This document shows, piece by piece, positions 23,301 through 35,194 of a stretch of 64,000 nt of DNA. This stretch comes from Medicago truncatula (taxonomy: Eukaryota > Streptophyta > Magnoliopsida > Fabales > Fabaceae). The notes beneath the pieces are model-generated. The model worked only from the letters and a program-made list of their open reading frames with translations. It searched no databases and was not told the origin of the DNA. How positions within the stretch are numbered: position 1 is the first letter of the stretch; each line of letters starts with the position of its first letter. Both the position numbers and the translations under genes were made by a program. The DNA is taken from assembly GCF_003473485.1 (NCBI RefSeq), contig NC_053045.1, positions 51,564,494 through 51,628,493 on the forward strand. The letters run 5' to 3'.

Positions 23301-25695
23301 TGTATTTAATAAAATAGAAAAATTAATCAGTCAAGCGTTACTTTCTTCCTCTGACTGCCGTTGCAGTGCCTCCAGCACAAAATCGCTTCTCTCCCCTCTT
23401 TCCATCATCAACGCTCATGTCGTTACCCCTATAATCCCAACACCATCTCGCCGCCGTCCCAAACCATACCGGCGCCAAAATTGAAACGGTGAGAGGCATC
23501 TGTCTATACAAAACATCAACCCTAATCTCTTCTGATCCTAATCTACACTTAATAATAACATGAATATGACCTGATGTGAAATTTAAAAGGTTTAGCTGTT
23601 ATTATTATTATTATTCAGAAGAAAAAAAATGAAAAAGTGAGTTTTCATGGAAATTGACAGAAGAATAAGTGAAGAAGAGGAGAACGAGAAGGAAGAAGAA
23701 AAGAATTTATGACATAGAGACAATAGCAGTGAAGAAGAAGAGAACGTGAGTTTTGTCAAAAAAAAAAAAAAAAGAGAGAGAGAATGTGAGGGAAGAGAAT
23801 GCCTGATTTGTTTCTTTTTAATTGTTTTAAATCTCAACCTTTAATTTTTCTTTTGCCACGTGTGTTGCATCCATGATGGTAAATTGCCTAAATAGAGTCT
23901 TGTATAAATGGAGCATATATGAACTCAGTCCCAACATCCAAATTGGTCACTCCTTTTATACAACTAATAAATGGAACTTTTTTACTAATATTCTAGAGGT
24001 ATTGGTTAAAGAATTCAAAAATATAAATTTTGTGTTAAAAAATATATTATGTTATTTTTTATCAAGTAATAATACAACTTTTATAAAAAAAAAAAATAAT
24101 AATTACTTGTTTTCTATTGTTTAACCAATTGTTTTGAATATTCTTTAGCATTCTCAGTTAATTAATTATCACTCAAGTAAAACTCTAGTAAAAACAATTT
24201 TTTTCTACCAAAAAAATAATTTAAAATGAATGTTTTTTTCGAAGAGGCCAACAATTTAATTAAAATGAATCTAATATTTATTTATACTTTATATAGATTG
24301 AACTTTGAATATTAAGATCTATTTTTCTATGAATCGAGAGTTAATACAAAAAATATTAATTATTTTTTCTCTCAATTGCATACTAGTAATCGTATCACGT
24401 AAATTACTATCAAAAGTCAAAATATTATATTCCACTTTTCTATGATCAAGAAAAACACATCAATAGTTAATAAAGATACTTCAATTAGATTATTATTTAT
24501 TATTCACTGCTTCTATATATTGTATTTTGGTTTTTTTTTTTTTATCATTTTTGCATGTTATTTTGGTTTTCTAACCATGCTTGCATGTTGATTCTAGTAA
24601 GTTTCAAAATGAGAGTTTGCAAGAACCATAAATGTGAAGTTTAAAATCCATATCCAAATATGGATGGAAAATCAAAAAGACGTGGAGAATCCTAAACGAA
24701 TGAGTAAAAAAATTGTGTTTATCTTATAAATACGATTCATATGATAAAAAGTTCCGTGAATATACATTGTATCGTACATTTTTTTTTTTTTTGAGATAAC
24801 ATTATATCATACATTTGAACTCATAATTCTCAACTTCTCTACACTTTTATGCAGCTAGTGTGGATAAATTTGGTTGCTAAACTCATAGAAATATAAAAAA
24901 CAAATTGTCCATGCAATGAATATGACTCTTTTAAAAAAAATAAAACTCTAGCTTCTTTTATTGTGTCTGAAATGTTAAAAGATAAAAAATTCAGGTGAGA
25001 GACTATGAGTTGTCCCTATCTCTCCCAGGAACTAGAGCTGGAAGCAAAGCACAGAAACCAGCAACGTAAGCACAGGCCCCCCTATGAAACAGAAATGGAA
25101 ATTCTCTCTTTCTCTCCCTCCCAAAAAATTGTAAACATACAAGATGAAAAATTTGATCATAAAATTTAATGTTTACATTAATTTAGTAGGAAAATATATG
25201 ATTTAAGTCCTAAAAAAAAACTAATTATTTCCCCATTACCTCCTAAAATACACAATAAGGGCCATTAAGTTAAGAAAGATTAGATGTTAACTTTACTTGG
25301 AAGTGTAGATCATAATTAAATAATTCTCAAAAGGGTTGTGTCAATAATCTTAAGAAAAAAAGAGCACCTCACTAATAAAAAGAAACCTTAATGCATACAT
25401 TGATATGATGAAGAAAACAATAATTAAAAGAATAAATCATAGTAACTTGGACTTACTGGTCTAGGTTAATTATTTTATCCATAACTCCAGCATGATCTTT
25501 ACGAGTAGAATTAGCAGAAATTGTAGAGGGTATAACCAAACGTGATTTTTGAATAATCCTTCCCATGTTTTGGTTATTGCTTCCTTGTTGATCATCACCT
25601 TCATACACCATTCTAAGAATCAAGCTAACATTCAAAGCTAGAGATAAAACTAGCAAGTGCCTCAAAGAAAGCATAGCTGGAAAATTCGCCATCAT
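17305..25695 (-). CDS. TAR2: Tryptophan aminotransferase-related protein 2 (alliinase-type, PLP)
   Basis: Five exons on the minus strand: 25695-25457, 20689-20386, 18921-18641, 18126-17822 and 17489-17305. All have GT-AG borders and join in frame to 437 residues, the usual length. The enzyme converts tryptophan to indole-3-pyruvate in auxin synthesis. Exon 1 encodes a hydrophobic anchor ([14 protein letters not shown], residues about 13-28), typical of TAR2 rather than TAA1. Later exons give INLDHGDPT, the PLP-binding [31 protein letters not shown] and the Schiff-base lysine K265 in [15 protein letters not shown]. Exon 5 ends [13 protein letters not shown]...VRISMLD. The split codon LDH|GDP across the 4.8-kb first intron supports the junction. 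Two adjacent ATGs start the frame; I used the first. Active-site residues look intact. Confidence 0.92.
20690..25456 (-). other. TAR2 intron 1 (4.8 kb)
   Basis: The donor GTAAGT at 25456 and acceptor TTTTCAG ending at 20690 delimit the largest intron. It is noncoding. It holds a 724-bp foldback (23193-23916), a purine-rich minus-strand stretch near 23600-23830 whose open frame is low complexity, and several A/T runs. Confidence 0.8.
23193..23916. repeat. Foldback element inside TAR2 intron 1
   Basis: ATGCTCCATTTACACAAG at 23193-23210 is inverted at 23899-23916 with one mismatch. Between them lies sequence of different composition (C-rich near 23340-23480, GA-rich near 23600-23800). I could not define a target duplication, so the superfamily is unknown. 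Confidence 0.55.
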
Positions 25696-26850
25696 CTACA
25701 AAACAACACAATATCCAAACCAAACCAAAACAGAACACAACACAACGTTGTTAGAAAAACATCATAGTATATAGTGTATATATATGTAGTGAAACTGTGG
25801 AAGAGGGTAAAGTTTGGTCAAAGTTTGAAAGTTTTACTTTCAAAACCAGTGGCAACAAATTTAATGCTTACCTTGTAATCAAAATCACTTTTTGTGACGA
25901 GTGTTTAAAAGTTACAGACCAAAGTTCTCTCTTGCTGAAATTATGAAACTAAAATGGTTATTTTTTGTCAATAAAAGAATATTCTAATACCTATTCTAAG
26001 AGGTAGCGTCTTGGAAGATTGTAAATTCAATCAGCAAGGTTGTCATGTTTCAGAAAACCACTTGTTTTCAGAATAAGTAAAAGGGTGAAACTCTGAATTT
26101 GAGTCTAAAAGACTCAATCTCGGTTTCCATGGACATAAGTAGCAGTGGACAAAGAAATATTTATTTTAATGAAAGAACTTTTTTTAATGTTTTATTAAAG
26201 TTAGAGTGATAAAAAATTAACTTAGATTAATGAACTTTATTTAGTTAAGCCCAAAAAATATTTAGTTTTTTTAAGGGAAAAATGTTTAGTTTTAGTGTAG
26301 TATGTTTTCTTCTAATTATATTATTCATTTAAACTATTGAATTTACATATTATGAATCTAAATAACGAATTATGTATCCAAAATTTTATTATCTCAATAT
26401 TTGAGTGAATATTTTAGATAATAAAAATATTATAAATTATGAAATGTAATACAACTTAAACTCAACTTTTTACAATTCAATGTATATATATGTTCCGTAA
26501 AAAAACTCCCGATGTATATTTATTTAAGTATGAGATATTCGAGTTTGTTTCTTGTTTTCTATAGGTTTTCTTCATAAGAGGTAATCCATTTGGATCATCG
26601 TTAGCACTAAATATATTGAACCTATGCCAAACTAAAATAAATGAATATTATTAAAAAAAAAATTGGTCTATGTAGCAGTCACACTTAATGAGAAAATATG
26701 ATAAAAAAATAATATAATCTTGCTATTAATTATTTGATGGTAAATAAAAAATAAATTATAATAAGTTTTGAATTAGATGAAAAAAAAATTAATAAATAAT
26801 TTTAATTATTTTCAACAAAGTTTATTTACTTCGTTTTGAAAATTTTATGA
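25696..26850. other. TAR2 upstream region
   Basis: A+T-rich promoter-side DNA between TAR2 and the first of two MULE-type elements. No coding sequence or unambiguous cis-element was identified. Confidence 0.4.
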
Positions 26851-26859
26851 AATTACTAT

Positions 26860-27687
26860 GGGTTTTTCTATTCACACCCTATATATTTCTGGTTACACCC
26901 AGTATTTTTAAAATGTTTTTGATAATATCAAAATTGTCTTTTTATATAAATTTTCTTAAAATCTTGATTTCATTCATTATCACTCTAAAATTCCACTCTC
27001 TTTCACCCACCAACGATCAAACAATCCTGATGTTCAATTAATCTCTATGGAAGATTAAAGAGTGAATCAAAACATCTTTCATCATATTCGATTGCATATA
27101 AATAAGTGAATTTTTTTTCTTCTTTTTCAATAACGCTAGTTTCAATTTTCTTCTTCTTGTTCAACTGCATTGTACGACAGTTTCAGTTTTACATTGCTGA
27201 GGTTAACTTAAATTCAGTTTAAGTAGGTTCATGTAAACTTAGTTTACATAATCTACTTAAACTTAGTTTACATAACCTACTTAAACTGAGTTTAAGTATG
27301 TACACTTCAACTCAGTTTACATGACCTACTTAAACTAAGTTTACATGTACATACTTAAACTGATATTACGTATAATCATTGAACAAGGTTGAACTTTTAG
27401 ATGTACACTTAAACTCAGTTTACATGACCTACTTAAACTAAGTTTACATGACCTACTTAAACTGAGTTTACATGAGCTACTTAAACCAAGTTTACATGAT
27501 CTACTTAAACTGAGTTTAAGTATGTACACTTAAACTCAGTTTACATGACCTACTTAAACTGAAGAGAGATTTTAGGGTGTAACCAAGAAAAAAGGAAGAT
27601 GTTTTTTGAAAATTAAATTTTATAAAAGGATAATTTTGTCATTTTAGGATGCAATCAGGATTAAAAAGGGTGTAATTAGAAAAACTC
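26860..27687. mobile_element. MULE-type element with internal minisatellite
   Basis: The ends are imperfect inverted repeats over about 40 bp (GGGTTTTTCTATTCACACCC on the left; the right end reads GAGTTTTTCTAATTACACCC when inverted). The nine bases AATTACTAT flank both sides exactly (26851-26859 and 27688-27696), diagnostic of Mutator-like insertion. There is no transposase. The interior is dominated by the array at 27205-27560. It lies 1.2 kb upstream of the TAR2 start codon. Confidence 0.85.
27205..27560. repeat. 24-bp minisatellite of palindromic units
   Basis: About fourteen degenerate units of roughly 24 bp of the type 'acttaaactgagtttacatgacct'. Each unit has a near-palindromic core (TTAAACTnAGTTTAA or GTAAACTnAGTTTAC), so the single strand can fold at many registers. 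The array spans almost half of the surrounding MULE-type element. Confidence 0.9.
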
Positions 27688-27952
27688 AATTACTATCTAT
27701 CCATCTTTAACTTGATTCTTTTATAAAATGTAAAAGGAGTGTCAAATTGCGCTTCTTTTTTTTTTTTTTTTTTAAGGAAAATTCAATTCGTCTTAGAATC
27801 TTTATTAAACTTTGGGGATTTCTCAATGAAGTCCTTTTTTTTTGTCTTTAAAAAAATTATCAATGGAGTTCCTAAATGTATGTTTGGATTGAAGATTTTG
27901 GACAGTTTAAAAAGGAGAAGTTTTAGGGGGAGACAATTTATATTTTTATTTT

Positions 27953-28444
27953 GGGTTAAATATGTTTTTAGTCCCTATAAATATGTCAACTTTTCGTTTT
28001 AGTCCCTCTAAAAAATTTCTTCAACTTTTAGTCCCTATAAAATTTTCAATTTTCACCTTTGGTCCCTCTTTTAAAGTAAACTCATATATAGAATTCATAT
28101 TTTTTAATAAAATTTTCCAGAAAAATTCAAAATATTATAAGAAACACTTCAAAAAAAATTTAGAATTTTTTAACAAAAACATGAATTTAATATGAATTTT
28201 TATATTTTTACGGTTAAAAATTCATATTTAATTTGTACTTTGTTAAAAAATTCATATTTTTTTTAGGAAATTTTTTTAGAATATTTTACACATTTTTGCA
28301 CAATTTTATTAAAAAATTAAATTAAAAATAGGGATCAAAAGTAATGATTGAAAATTTTATAGGGACTAAAAGTTGAAGGAAAATTTTAGAGGGACTAAAA
28401 CGAAAAGCTGACATATTTATAGAGACCAAAAACATATTTAACTC
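27953..28444. mobile_element. MULE-type MITE, family with GGGTTAAATATG ends (copy 2)
   Basis: Terminal inverted repeats of more than 55 bp (GGGTTAAATATGTTTTTAGT on the left; GAGTTAAATATGTTTTTGGT inverted on the right). The 9-bp duplication TTTTATTTT lies at 27944-27952 and 28445-28453. It is the same family as 256-756: arms and length (492 versus 501 bp) agree and the two interiors share runs. Confidence 0.88.
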
Positions 28445-29408
28445 TTTTATTTTTAAAGGAGTGATACATTTATATGTCGTTGGTTATGTTTATGACTTTT
28501 AAAAATTGAAAGAAAAAAAAAATCACATGTACATAGATGATTATCATTATATAACATAGGATTAAAAATAGTATTCCTCCCTAAACTAGCTAGTACATAG
28601 TAAGAAAGGGGAAAAAAAATTGATAATGTTTGTTCTTTGACAGGAAATTAATGATGTTTGGTCATTAATTAAGATTGTTGAGATATAAAATGCTAGCATT
28701 CCAAGGTGTTGTAGCATACTTTAGTTATATCTTTTCTTACACAAAAACTCTACCATGTGAGTATATTAATGGTAAAGTGCAAAAACAAATATATATTTCA
28801 CTTATTCTTATTGGTCATGTAGTTATTCCATGAGGTGTTTGCAAGGCAACTAATTCTGATTCTTTGTCACAATGATTTTTAACATTCTTTGTATAAATAA
28901 AATTTTGCTTTTAGAGGCAACGATAGTTGGTCTTATGGGTAAGAAGTTGTCCATACACTGCAAAAGCGTGGTTTGATTATAGTTGTGAGTGTGGCGTTTT
29001 TGTAGATAGTAATTTGTAAGTGTCTTTGATACATTTTCCAGCCCTATCGAGCCTCTAAGACTCAATTCACGAAAATGTTCTCTTATCAAAAGAGAGGATT
29101 TTTATGTTAGATTTCAAAAATCTAGCATTTTTGGTATACGTTGTTGATAGATATGACAATAGGACAAGCCGTTCATCAGGGGTCTATGGTCCGGTCTACT
29201 TAAAGTCTGATTCGGTCTAACTCGTTTATTAAATATGTTAGACTCAATTGAAAAGCTTACTATGTTGGTTCATATATGTGTAAGTACATATACTCCATTA
29301 TATTAATAAATTTTTGATTCCTTCAAATTTTCAAATGAGATACAAAACTCTTGGTATTATCTCCTATTTCAATTCCAACGAGTACATATACTTTTAGGTA
29401 TTAACCTC
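28445..29408. other. Intergenic, no gene
   Basis: A+T-rich. The minus-strand frame at 28850-29089 has no recognisable motif. From about 29147 to 30030 the ends ('gacaataggacaagcc', and 'gggtgagaataggtcg' when the right end is inverted) are weakly inverted. This region may be an old foldback element that hosts the SINE at 29409-29534. Confidence 0.35.
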
Positions 29409-29534
29409 CTCTTTTTTTTTTAACATGCTAAACTAGCCCACCTAAATTGCTACTATAGAGAATCGAACCTGAGACTTCAAGGAGGAGCACACTCCCTGAT
29501 CTCAAGTCAATATCACTAGACTAACCCAAGTGAA
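29409..29534 (-). mobile_element. tRNA-derived SINE, second family
   Basis: The minus strand starts CTTGGGTTAGTCTAGTGA (box A-like), contains CAGGTTCGATTCTC (box B) and ends in an A run after 'agcatgtt'. A 16-bp target duplication, TTTAGGTATTAACCTC, lies at about 29393-29408 and 29535-29550. The head and body differ from the SINE family at 2942. Confidence 0.85.
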
Positions 29535-30052
29535 TTTAGGTATTAACCTCTTAATATTGTCATTCTAATCTTATTCCAAATTACAAAGTAAGGAGCCCTA
29601 TTATCAACAAAAATAAAAGTTGGTAGGTCAAATCTATGCAATACACGCTTATTAGCCTCTATAAAATTGATGTATAAGTCTTACAATTTTTATTTTTATT
29701 TTTATTTACATGCAATATATGTTTATAAAGTGGGGGAACAAATTGATGTATAAGCTTTACAAATTTTATTGATCTATTAGTCTTTTAAGAAATATATGCT
29801 TAGTAGCTTTTGGGTCTTGTTAACGAGTGTTCAAGGGTCACTCTTTAACAATTCCCCTAGTTTTTTTTTTATAAATAGGTCAAATGTTCTATTTAAAATT
29901 TGTAGTACAAATTAGATTTTTAGATAAGCTAATAGGTCAGACCAGACTTTTAAAAAAGACAGATTTTAGTTTTTTCAACTATGCTTGATCTATTAAGCAA
30001 AGGTCGACTCTACCCGACCTATTCTCACCCCTAGTTGTTGATAATTATGTGG

Positions 30053-30235
30053 CTTGGGAGGGTGGTGGGAGTTGAAAGCTGGACACAATTGTTTCAATGG
30101 AAAGAGGACTTAGTAGAGGAATTTAGGTTTCTGATGCTAACGTTTCTTTGTGGGAAAATATTGAGGATATGTGGTCTTGGGATAAAGATTGTGGTGGTTC
30201 TTATTCAACAAAAGAAACATATCATATTGGCTATT
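30053..30235 (+). pseudogene. LINE reverse-transcriptase C-terminal (zf-RVT linker) fragment
   Basis: The plus strand encodes QLFQWKEDLVEEFRFLM in one frame and, after a frameshift, VSLWENIEDMWSWDKDCGG with SYSTKETY in another. This is the ordered pattern of plant LINE polyproteins just before the terminal zinc-binding domain (RLF.WEE.LV.E...L, then D.W.W..D..G.YSV...Y). It is short, frameshifted and without flanking retroelement parts, so it is a dead fragment. Confidence 0.5.
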
Positions 30236-30325
30236 TTTGATAAAAATAGCGGATAGTTGATAAGTTAGTTGATAATTGATAACTAGTAGCTTATAGCTGA
30301 TAGATGATGACTAATGACCTATAAC

Positions 30326-30802
30326 TAGGGATGTAAATGGATATCCATGAATAACATTTATAAAAAAAAAAAAAAAAAAAAAAAATAGCTAAAATTTAGA
30401 AACAAAAAGATTCTTCACATGCATTTTCTTTTCTTTTTAGCAAAACATAATTTCCATATATTACAATAACAACAAAGATCATTGACTAAAAAAAAAACCA
30501 TTAATAAAGCCCCTTACATTTAATAAAAATAAAGTTCTTTGATTTAACAAAAGCATATGTAAAGCTTACCATATTCAATAAAAACACAATACCTAGGGTT
30601 TTTTGTTAGGAAGTTGAATGATATTAAGGTTATTTATGTAATTTACTCGGTTTAATAGCGGGTATGGATATCCGCGAGTGTGGATACCATATCCGCATCC
30701 GTATCCATTAATTAGCGGGTAGTTAAAAAATCCGTTTGTTTTATCCATTAAGGTACCCGCTCCGTGTCCGTGGCGGATTTTATCTGCGGATATCCACCCC
30801 TA
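30326..30802. repeat. hAT-like foldback element
   Basis: The left end TAGGGATGTAAATGGATATCC and the inverted right end TAGGGGTGGATATCCGC match the TAGGGGTG-type termini of hAT MITEs. The right half is full of GGATATCC/GCGGATATCC repeats. A run of 24 A (30362-30385) interrupts the left half. I could not find an 8-bp duplication, so the boundaries are tentative. Confidence 0.5.
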
Positions 30803-33214
30803 GATTAATAGAATTTTCATTTTGCACACTTGTGTCATTTATCCTTTTCTTTACCCTTTTTCCCCTTTTTATATAATAAAAAATCCGCATGTTTCTTCGA
30901 TTCACAAATTTAGACTTGTTACACGTAAACCCATCAACTAAGAATTCCTTTTAAGGATTAACTTGTATCTTAGATTAGTCGCAGAGTTCATTTGCTATAG
31001 AGAAAACTTTTTGGAACCAACAAAATGGTACACCCTAACATTACTTTGAGATAGTTTGTCAAGTTTCTTTCAGAAACGTGTAACAAAAAAAAAAACAAAT
31101 AGCACGTTTCAAAATAAGAAATGGTAATGACAAAAACAACTCAAATGAGTATGAACAAGAGTTAAAGTTTACCCCCGATTGTTGATTTAGTTCCTTAAAG
31201 GGGATCACCTTCAGATCCCGTTATTAGTTGGGTTGAGACTGGTTTTATGGAAAGTCGTTCAGTCTAGAGGACAGATTCTACCATATATCCATATAGATTA
31301 CCACCGAGATATGTTCGACCCGCATTGAAACATAATTAGATGAAGATCTTGGCGAATTAAAACCAAGGTCCCCTTACACTTGTCCCAATTGCTATGGTTT
31401 TATTCAATTACCTTTCATTATTAGATGAAGATCTCCAGGAGGAAATTGATGACGCCTCATCATATGATGTTTTTAGATATGTTTTGGAGTCTTTTTATAT
31501 GCATTTGAAGACATTCAAGATGTTTTAGAGTATGTTGTTCATGGTTTGTGAAATGTTTTGATTTGAGTCGTTGTAATTCAATTTATTCCCTAACCAAACA
31601 ACTATGTAAGTGTTTCGGGTCTTTTATGGTACAAATCAAGTAATTTGGCAAAGCAAGACACCTCATGGAAGTTATTGAAGCAAGAAAAACAAGCATGACG
31701 AAGGTTTAAAGACAAAACAACTTGGGGGAATTCTCCCAAGCTCATTTCAAGGGTGAAAAGTGCATGAAGAATGAGAAAACAAGGAAAAATACCCTTGATC
31801 CATGCACTCCGCACATAGACTTATGCACCTCGTGCATAGGGAAACCTGTAGAGCACATTTTCTCTTTAGCTCATGCATCTTGCGCATCGTGAACACAAAT
31901 AAAACAACTTTTTGTTGTTTTGTAGCCATGTGCCCTAGACACAACGAGTGAATATTTTTGTCTATTTAAAGCCCGTTTTGACCCAGGAATATTCATTCAA
32001 AAGCCTAGTGGATCAAAGGCAAATGAGTGCGGATGGAGCATCATAGATGGGTTTTTTGCAACCCCTTTTCACTTGATCTAGTGTATTTCTTTTCCCATTG
32101 ATTATGTATTCAGCTACGATGAGTAACTAAACACCTTAGATTAGGGTTCAAAGTTGAACATATATTATTTGTTGGATTATTTTACAAGTGAAAGGCAATT
32201 TCCTTTATCAATACATTTTAAATTATGCTTATTTTATATGTATTGTTCTTAATGGCTGTCAGTTCCTTTGCTCTTGAGTACGTTCAATTTACTCAAGTCG
32301 TTTATCGAGAGATTGGAAATATGCCTTTTGTATGATTAGGTTTAATGCTCTCAAGCGCTCGTGAGAGCATAAGTCCCTACTAGCGCTAATCAAACAATAT
32401 TTCATGAAGGGGCCTATAATCGGAGAAAAAGTAGGCCTTACTTTATTAGACGTCGTAAGTATAAATCTTAAATAATATTTGTCTAGGAACATGCACTAAT
32501 CCAACAAAGACATAAAGGGAATTTGAAGAACCCCAATCATCGTAAAAACTCTATCTCGCGTCCTTTTCAATTTCATTACAATTAACAATCTTTCAAACTC
32601 CCCTCAATTTACTATTTTTAATTATTGGTTTAGCTATACTCACATCAACATTGCAACATGTATTTATTCTATAGAAAAGAAAATAGAAGGGCTTGGGTCA
32701 TTCGGATCCCTTTAGTTGGACTTTTTTATCCAGCTCAATTGTATGGGTGATGCTTGAGATGGCTTGGTTAATTTCACTAGAACCGTTCGTTCCTTTTACT
32801 GTTAAGAGATGGAAGTTGGCATAAAGTTTGAGTCTATCCAATTGTCATTAAAGGAATAATGTTGTATAAAGTTTGAACAATTAATTATTCACCAAAAACA
32901 TTGGGAATTTGGAGGCAAGTTGTGGTGTTGGCCAAGTGAGGTCCAGTTTTGAGTATCAAATGAAAGATTTCGTGCATTTGTTGTGACTTTAATCCACTCC
33001 TTCCATTCATTCTTTCACTCTCAAGAATTATGATGAAAGAGATAAGACAACTGCATTCCTAGAGAACAAAGAGCCTGGACCTATGGCAGATTTAGGGTCC
33101 ACGAAATCAGCCCTTTGGATGGAGCCGGGACCAATTTGGTACTGGCCACGCATTAGTGTTAAAAGCCTGGATCATGGTAATCTACTGGGCAGACTTTTGT
33201 ATTAAACCCTTACT
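30803..33214. other. Intergenic, no recognised gene
   Basis: 2.4 kb without a supportable gene. Short minus-strand frames around 31602-31944 and 32289-32492 show no family features. The composition is less A+T-biased than the neighbours and may be decayed retroelement sequence, which I could not prove. Confidence 0.4.
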
Positions 33215-33350
33215 CTTTTTTTTTGTCTAGTAGTCTAGTAGCTAGAGCTCACACAATTAAATATGGAGAAGTGGAGTGTCCAGGGTTTGAACCCCGACCC
33301 CTGCATAAATTATGCAATGTCTATATCAACTGAACTAAACTCACGAGAAC
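33215..33350 (-). mobile_element. tRNA-derived SINE (copy 3)
   Basis: The minus strand reads GTGAGTTTAGTTCAGTTG, then GGGGTTCAAACCCTGG and the family tail ending 'ctagactagac' plus an A run. The 15-bp duplication TATTAAACCCTTACT flanks it exactly (33200-33214 and 33351-33365). This is the cleanest SINE insertion in the window. Confidence 0.92.
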
Positions 33351-33365
33351 TATTAAACCCTTACT

Positions 33366-35194
33366 TTGTTTCAATTCAATTGTGCTGCAATCAAGACTGG
33401 TCATTGTCTTCCCTCCCAAGTCCCAACTAGTGGTCTTTCAAAATAAAAAAGTCCCAACTAGTGGTCCATTTTCTTGGACAACATAACTTATAAAACGACA
33501 CATTACAAGCCCTTCTATTGGTTTGTTATACCGAATAAAACCGTTTATTATCTTGTATGTATAACTCATATGATAAAAGGTTGCAATGACATATAATACG
33601 ATAGGCGTGTTGGAACTCTCAATTCTTCACTTTTCAGTATTTAATGTGTGTGAATTTTACTGCTAAACTCTTTAGATTTAAAAAAGAAAGTTTTTTTTTC
33701 CTTGAAATTGAATATGTACCACTCATTCATGTAGAATGACACTCTAAAGTTTAGAGGGAGCAAACACCTTCAATGGCAACTTGTTGGATTTATCCTTGAT
33801 TCAAACATAATATGTATGTTTGATTACATTTTTGGACAAGTATAATTGATTTTGACATATATTGAAAAAATCAAGTACCACATGTATTAAAGTTAAGGTC
33901 CAACTAAAGTATATAAAAAGCGTCACCGCTCGTATAAATACATAATATGATATTAGAGCATGTGATTTTTATATCACTCATCATTTATATCCTTTCATAA
34001 AGTCCAATAGTTTTATGGGTGATTGATTACACTAAGGTCCCATATATATTAAAGATAAAGTCTTATTAGAGTGTATAAAGAGACACACCATTCGCTTTAA
34101 ATTTTCGAGTAAAAATGATTTTGCTTCCATAGTTGATTCTAAGTTGAAGCTAAGATTTGTAGATTTTGACTCCAAACATGATTTTAACATTTAAATTTAT
34201 TGTTCAACTCGTATTTATATGAATGCATCCAAATATAAATCACTTGATATTCAATTAGCTTATAAGGCTAAGCTGCATATTTGGTCCCTTAATTAAATTA
34301 AGAGTTTCATTTTGGTCCTCTAATTAATCGACAATATTGGAAGAAATTATAGAAAATAGAATATTCAACTAAAAGTTACCTTACTTAAAAAAAAAAAAAA
34401 AACTAAACGATAGTTACCTTTCAAATTTTCTATAATTACGCATCAATTTATATTTAAATTTTAAAAATGAATTGAATTGTTAAGAGTAATTTTGTCAAAA
34501 AAAAAAAATTCAAGAAAAGTAGTTAATTGCTGGTTAACTTGGAGATTTTTAAATAGAGGTATAGATAATTTAATAATCTATAAATAATTAGAAAAACAAT
34601 TCTATAAAGAAATAAATTTAGTAGTACAGAATAAATTTAAAATAATTATATAAATAGAAATGAAATCTATTTATATATATAAACCATTTTTGGTAATTTA
34701 ACATTTAAAATCAATTTTGATTCAAACTACAAAAACATCTTAAATTAGTAAGAATCACTTTCATGTTAATGATCCAAACATAAACCAATTTATGTTCAAA
34801 TCACTTTTAATGAATATCAATTATTGCCACCACATAATCAAACAAATACTAATCAATTTTACAAAATGATTTTTGATCATTGCGGAAGCAAACACACATG
34901 CGAGTTTGTACGTTTTGATCATTGGGTCTCTTGTTTGCGCTACAACCATTTGGAGTCTCCGAGAGATTAGAAACAAAATTCTATTTAAAGGAGACATAGC
35001 TCACCCTCTTTTAAGTCTTAAATCAAATTAAAATTTTCTCTTAGGTGTAGTTAATAATAAATAGAGAAACCCTTGCCTCCCCTTTTGTATATAATCTTCA
35101 CTTTGGATTCCAGCATGAAAAAATGTCACTTCTTCCACTCATGTGGACGGCGTGGGGATTAAACTTTAAGAAAAAAAGTTTGATTAATTGTTTA
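33366..35194. other. Intergenic, no gene
   Basis: A+T-rich. Near 34270-34330 there is a single 'ggtcccttaattaaattaag' type arm like those of the MULE MITEs, without a partner, probably a truncated copy. Nothing else was recognised. Confidence 0.45.

Noticed and set aside
23592..23837. 81-codon minus-strand ORF rich in Ser/Leu/Phe
   Set aside because: Low-complexity translation of a GA-rich tract inside TAR2 intron 1.
27341..27529. 62-codon minus-strand ORF with an LSLSRSCK-type 8-residue period
   Set aside because: The period is simply the 24-bp minisatellite read in frame.
27205..27560. CRISPR-like regularly spaced repeats
   Set aside because: Units are contiguous and degenerate, without unique spacers, and the context is a plant nuclear transposon.
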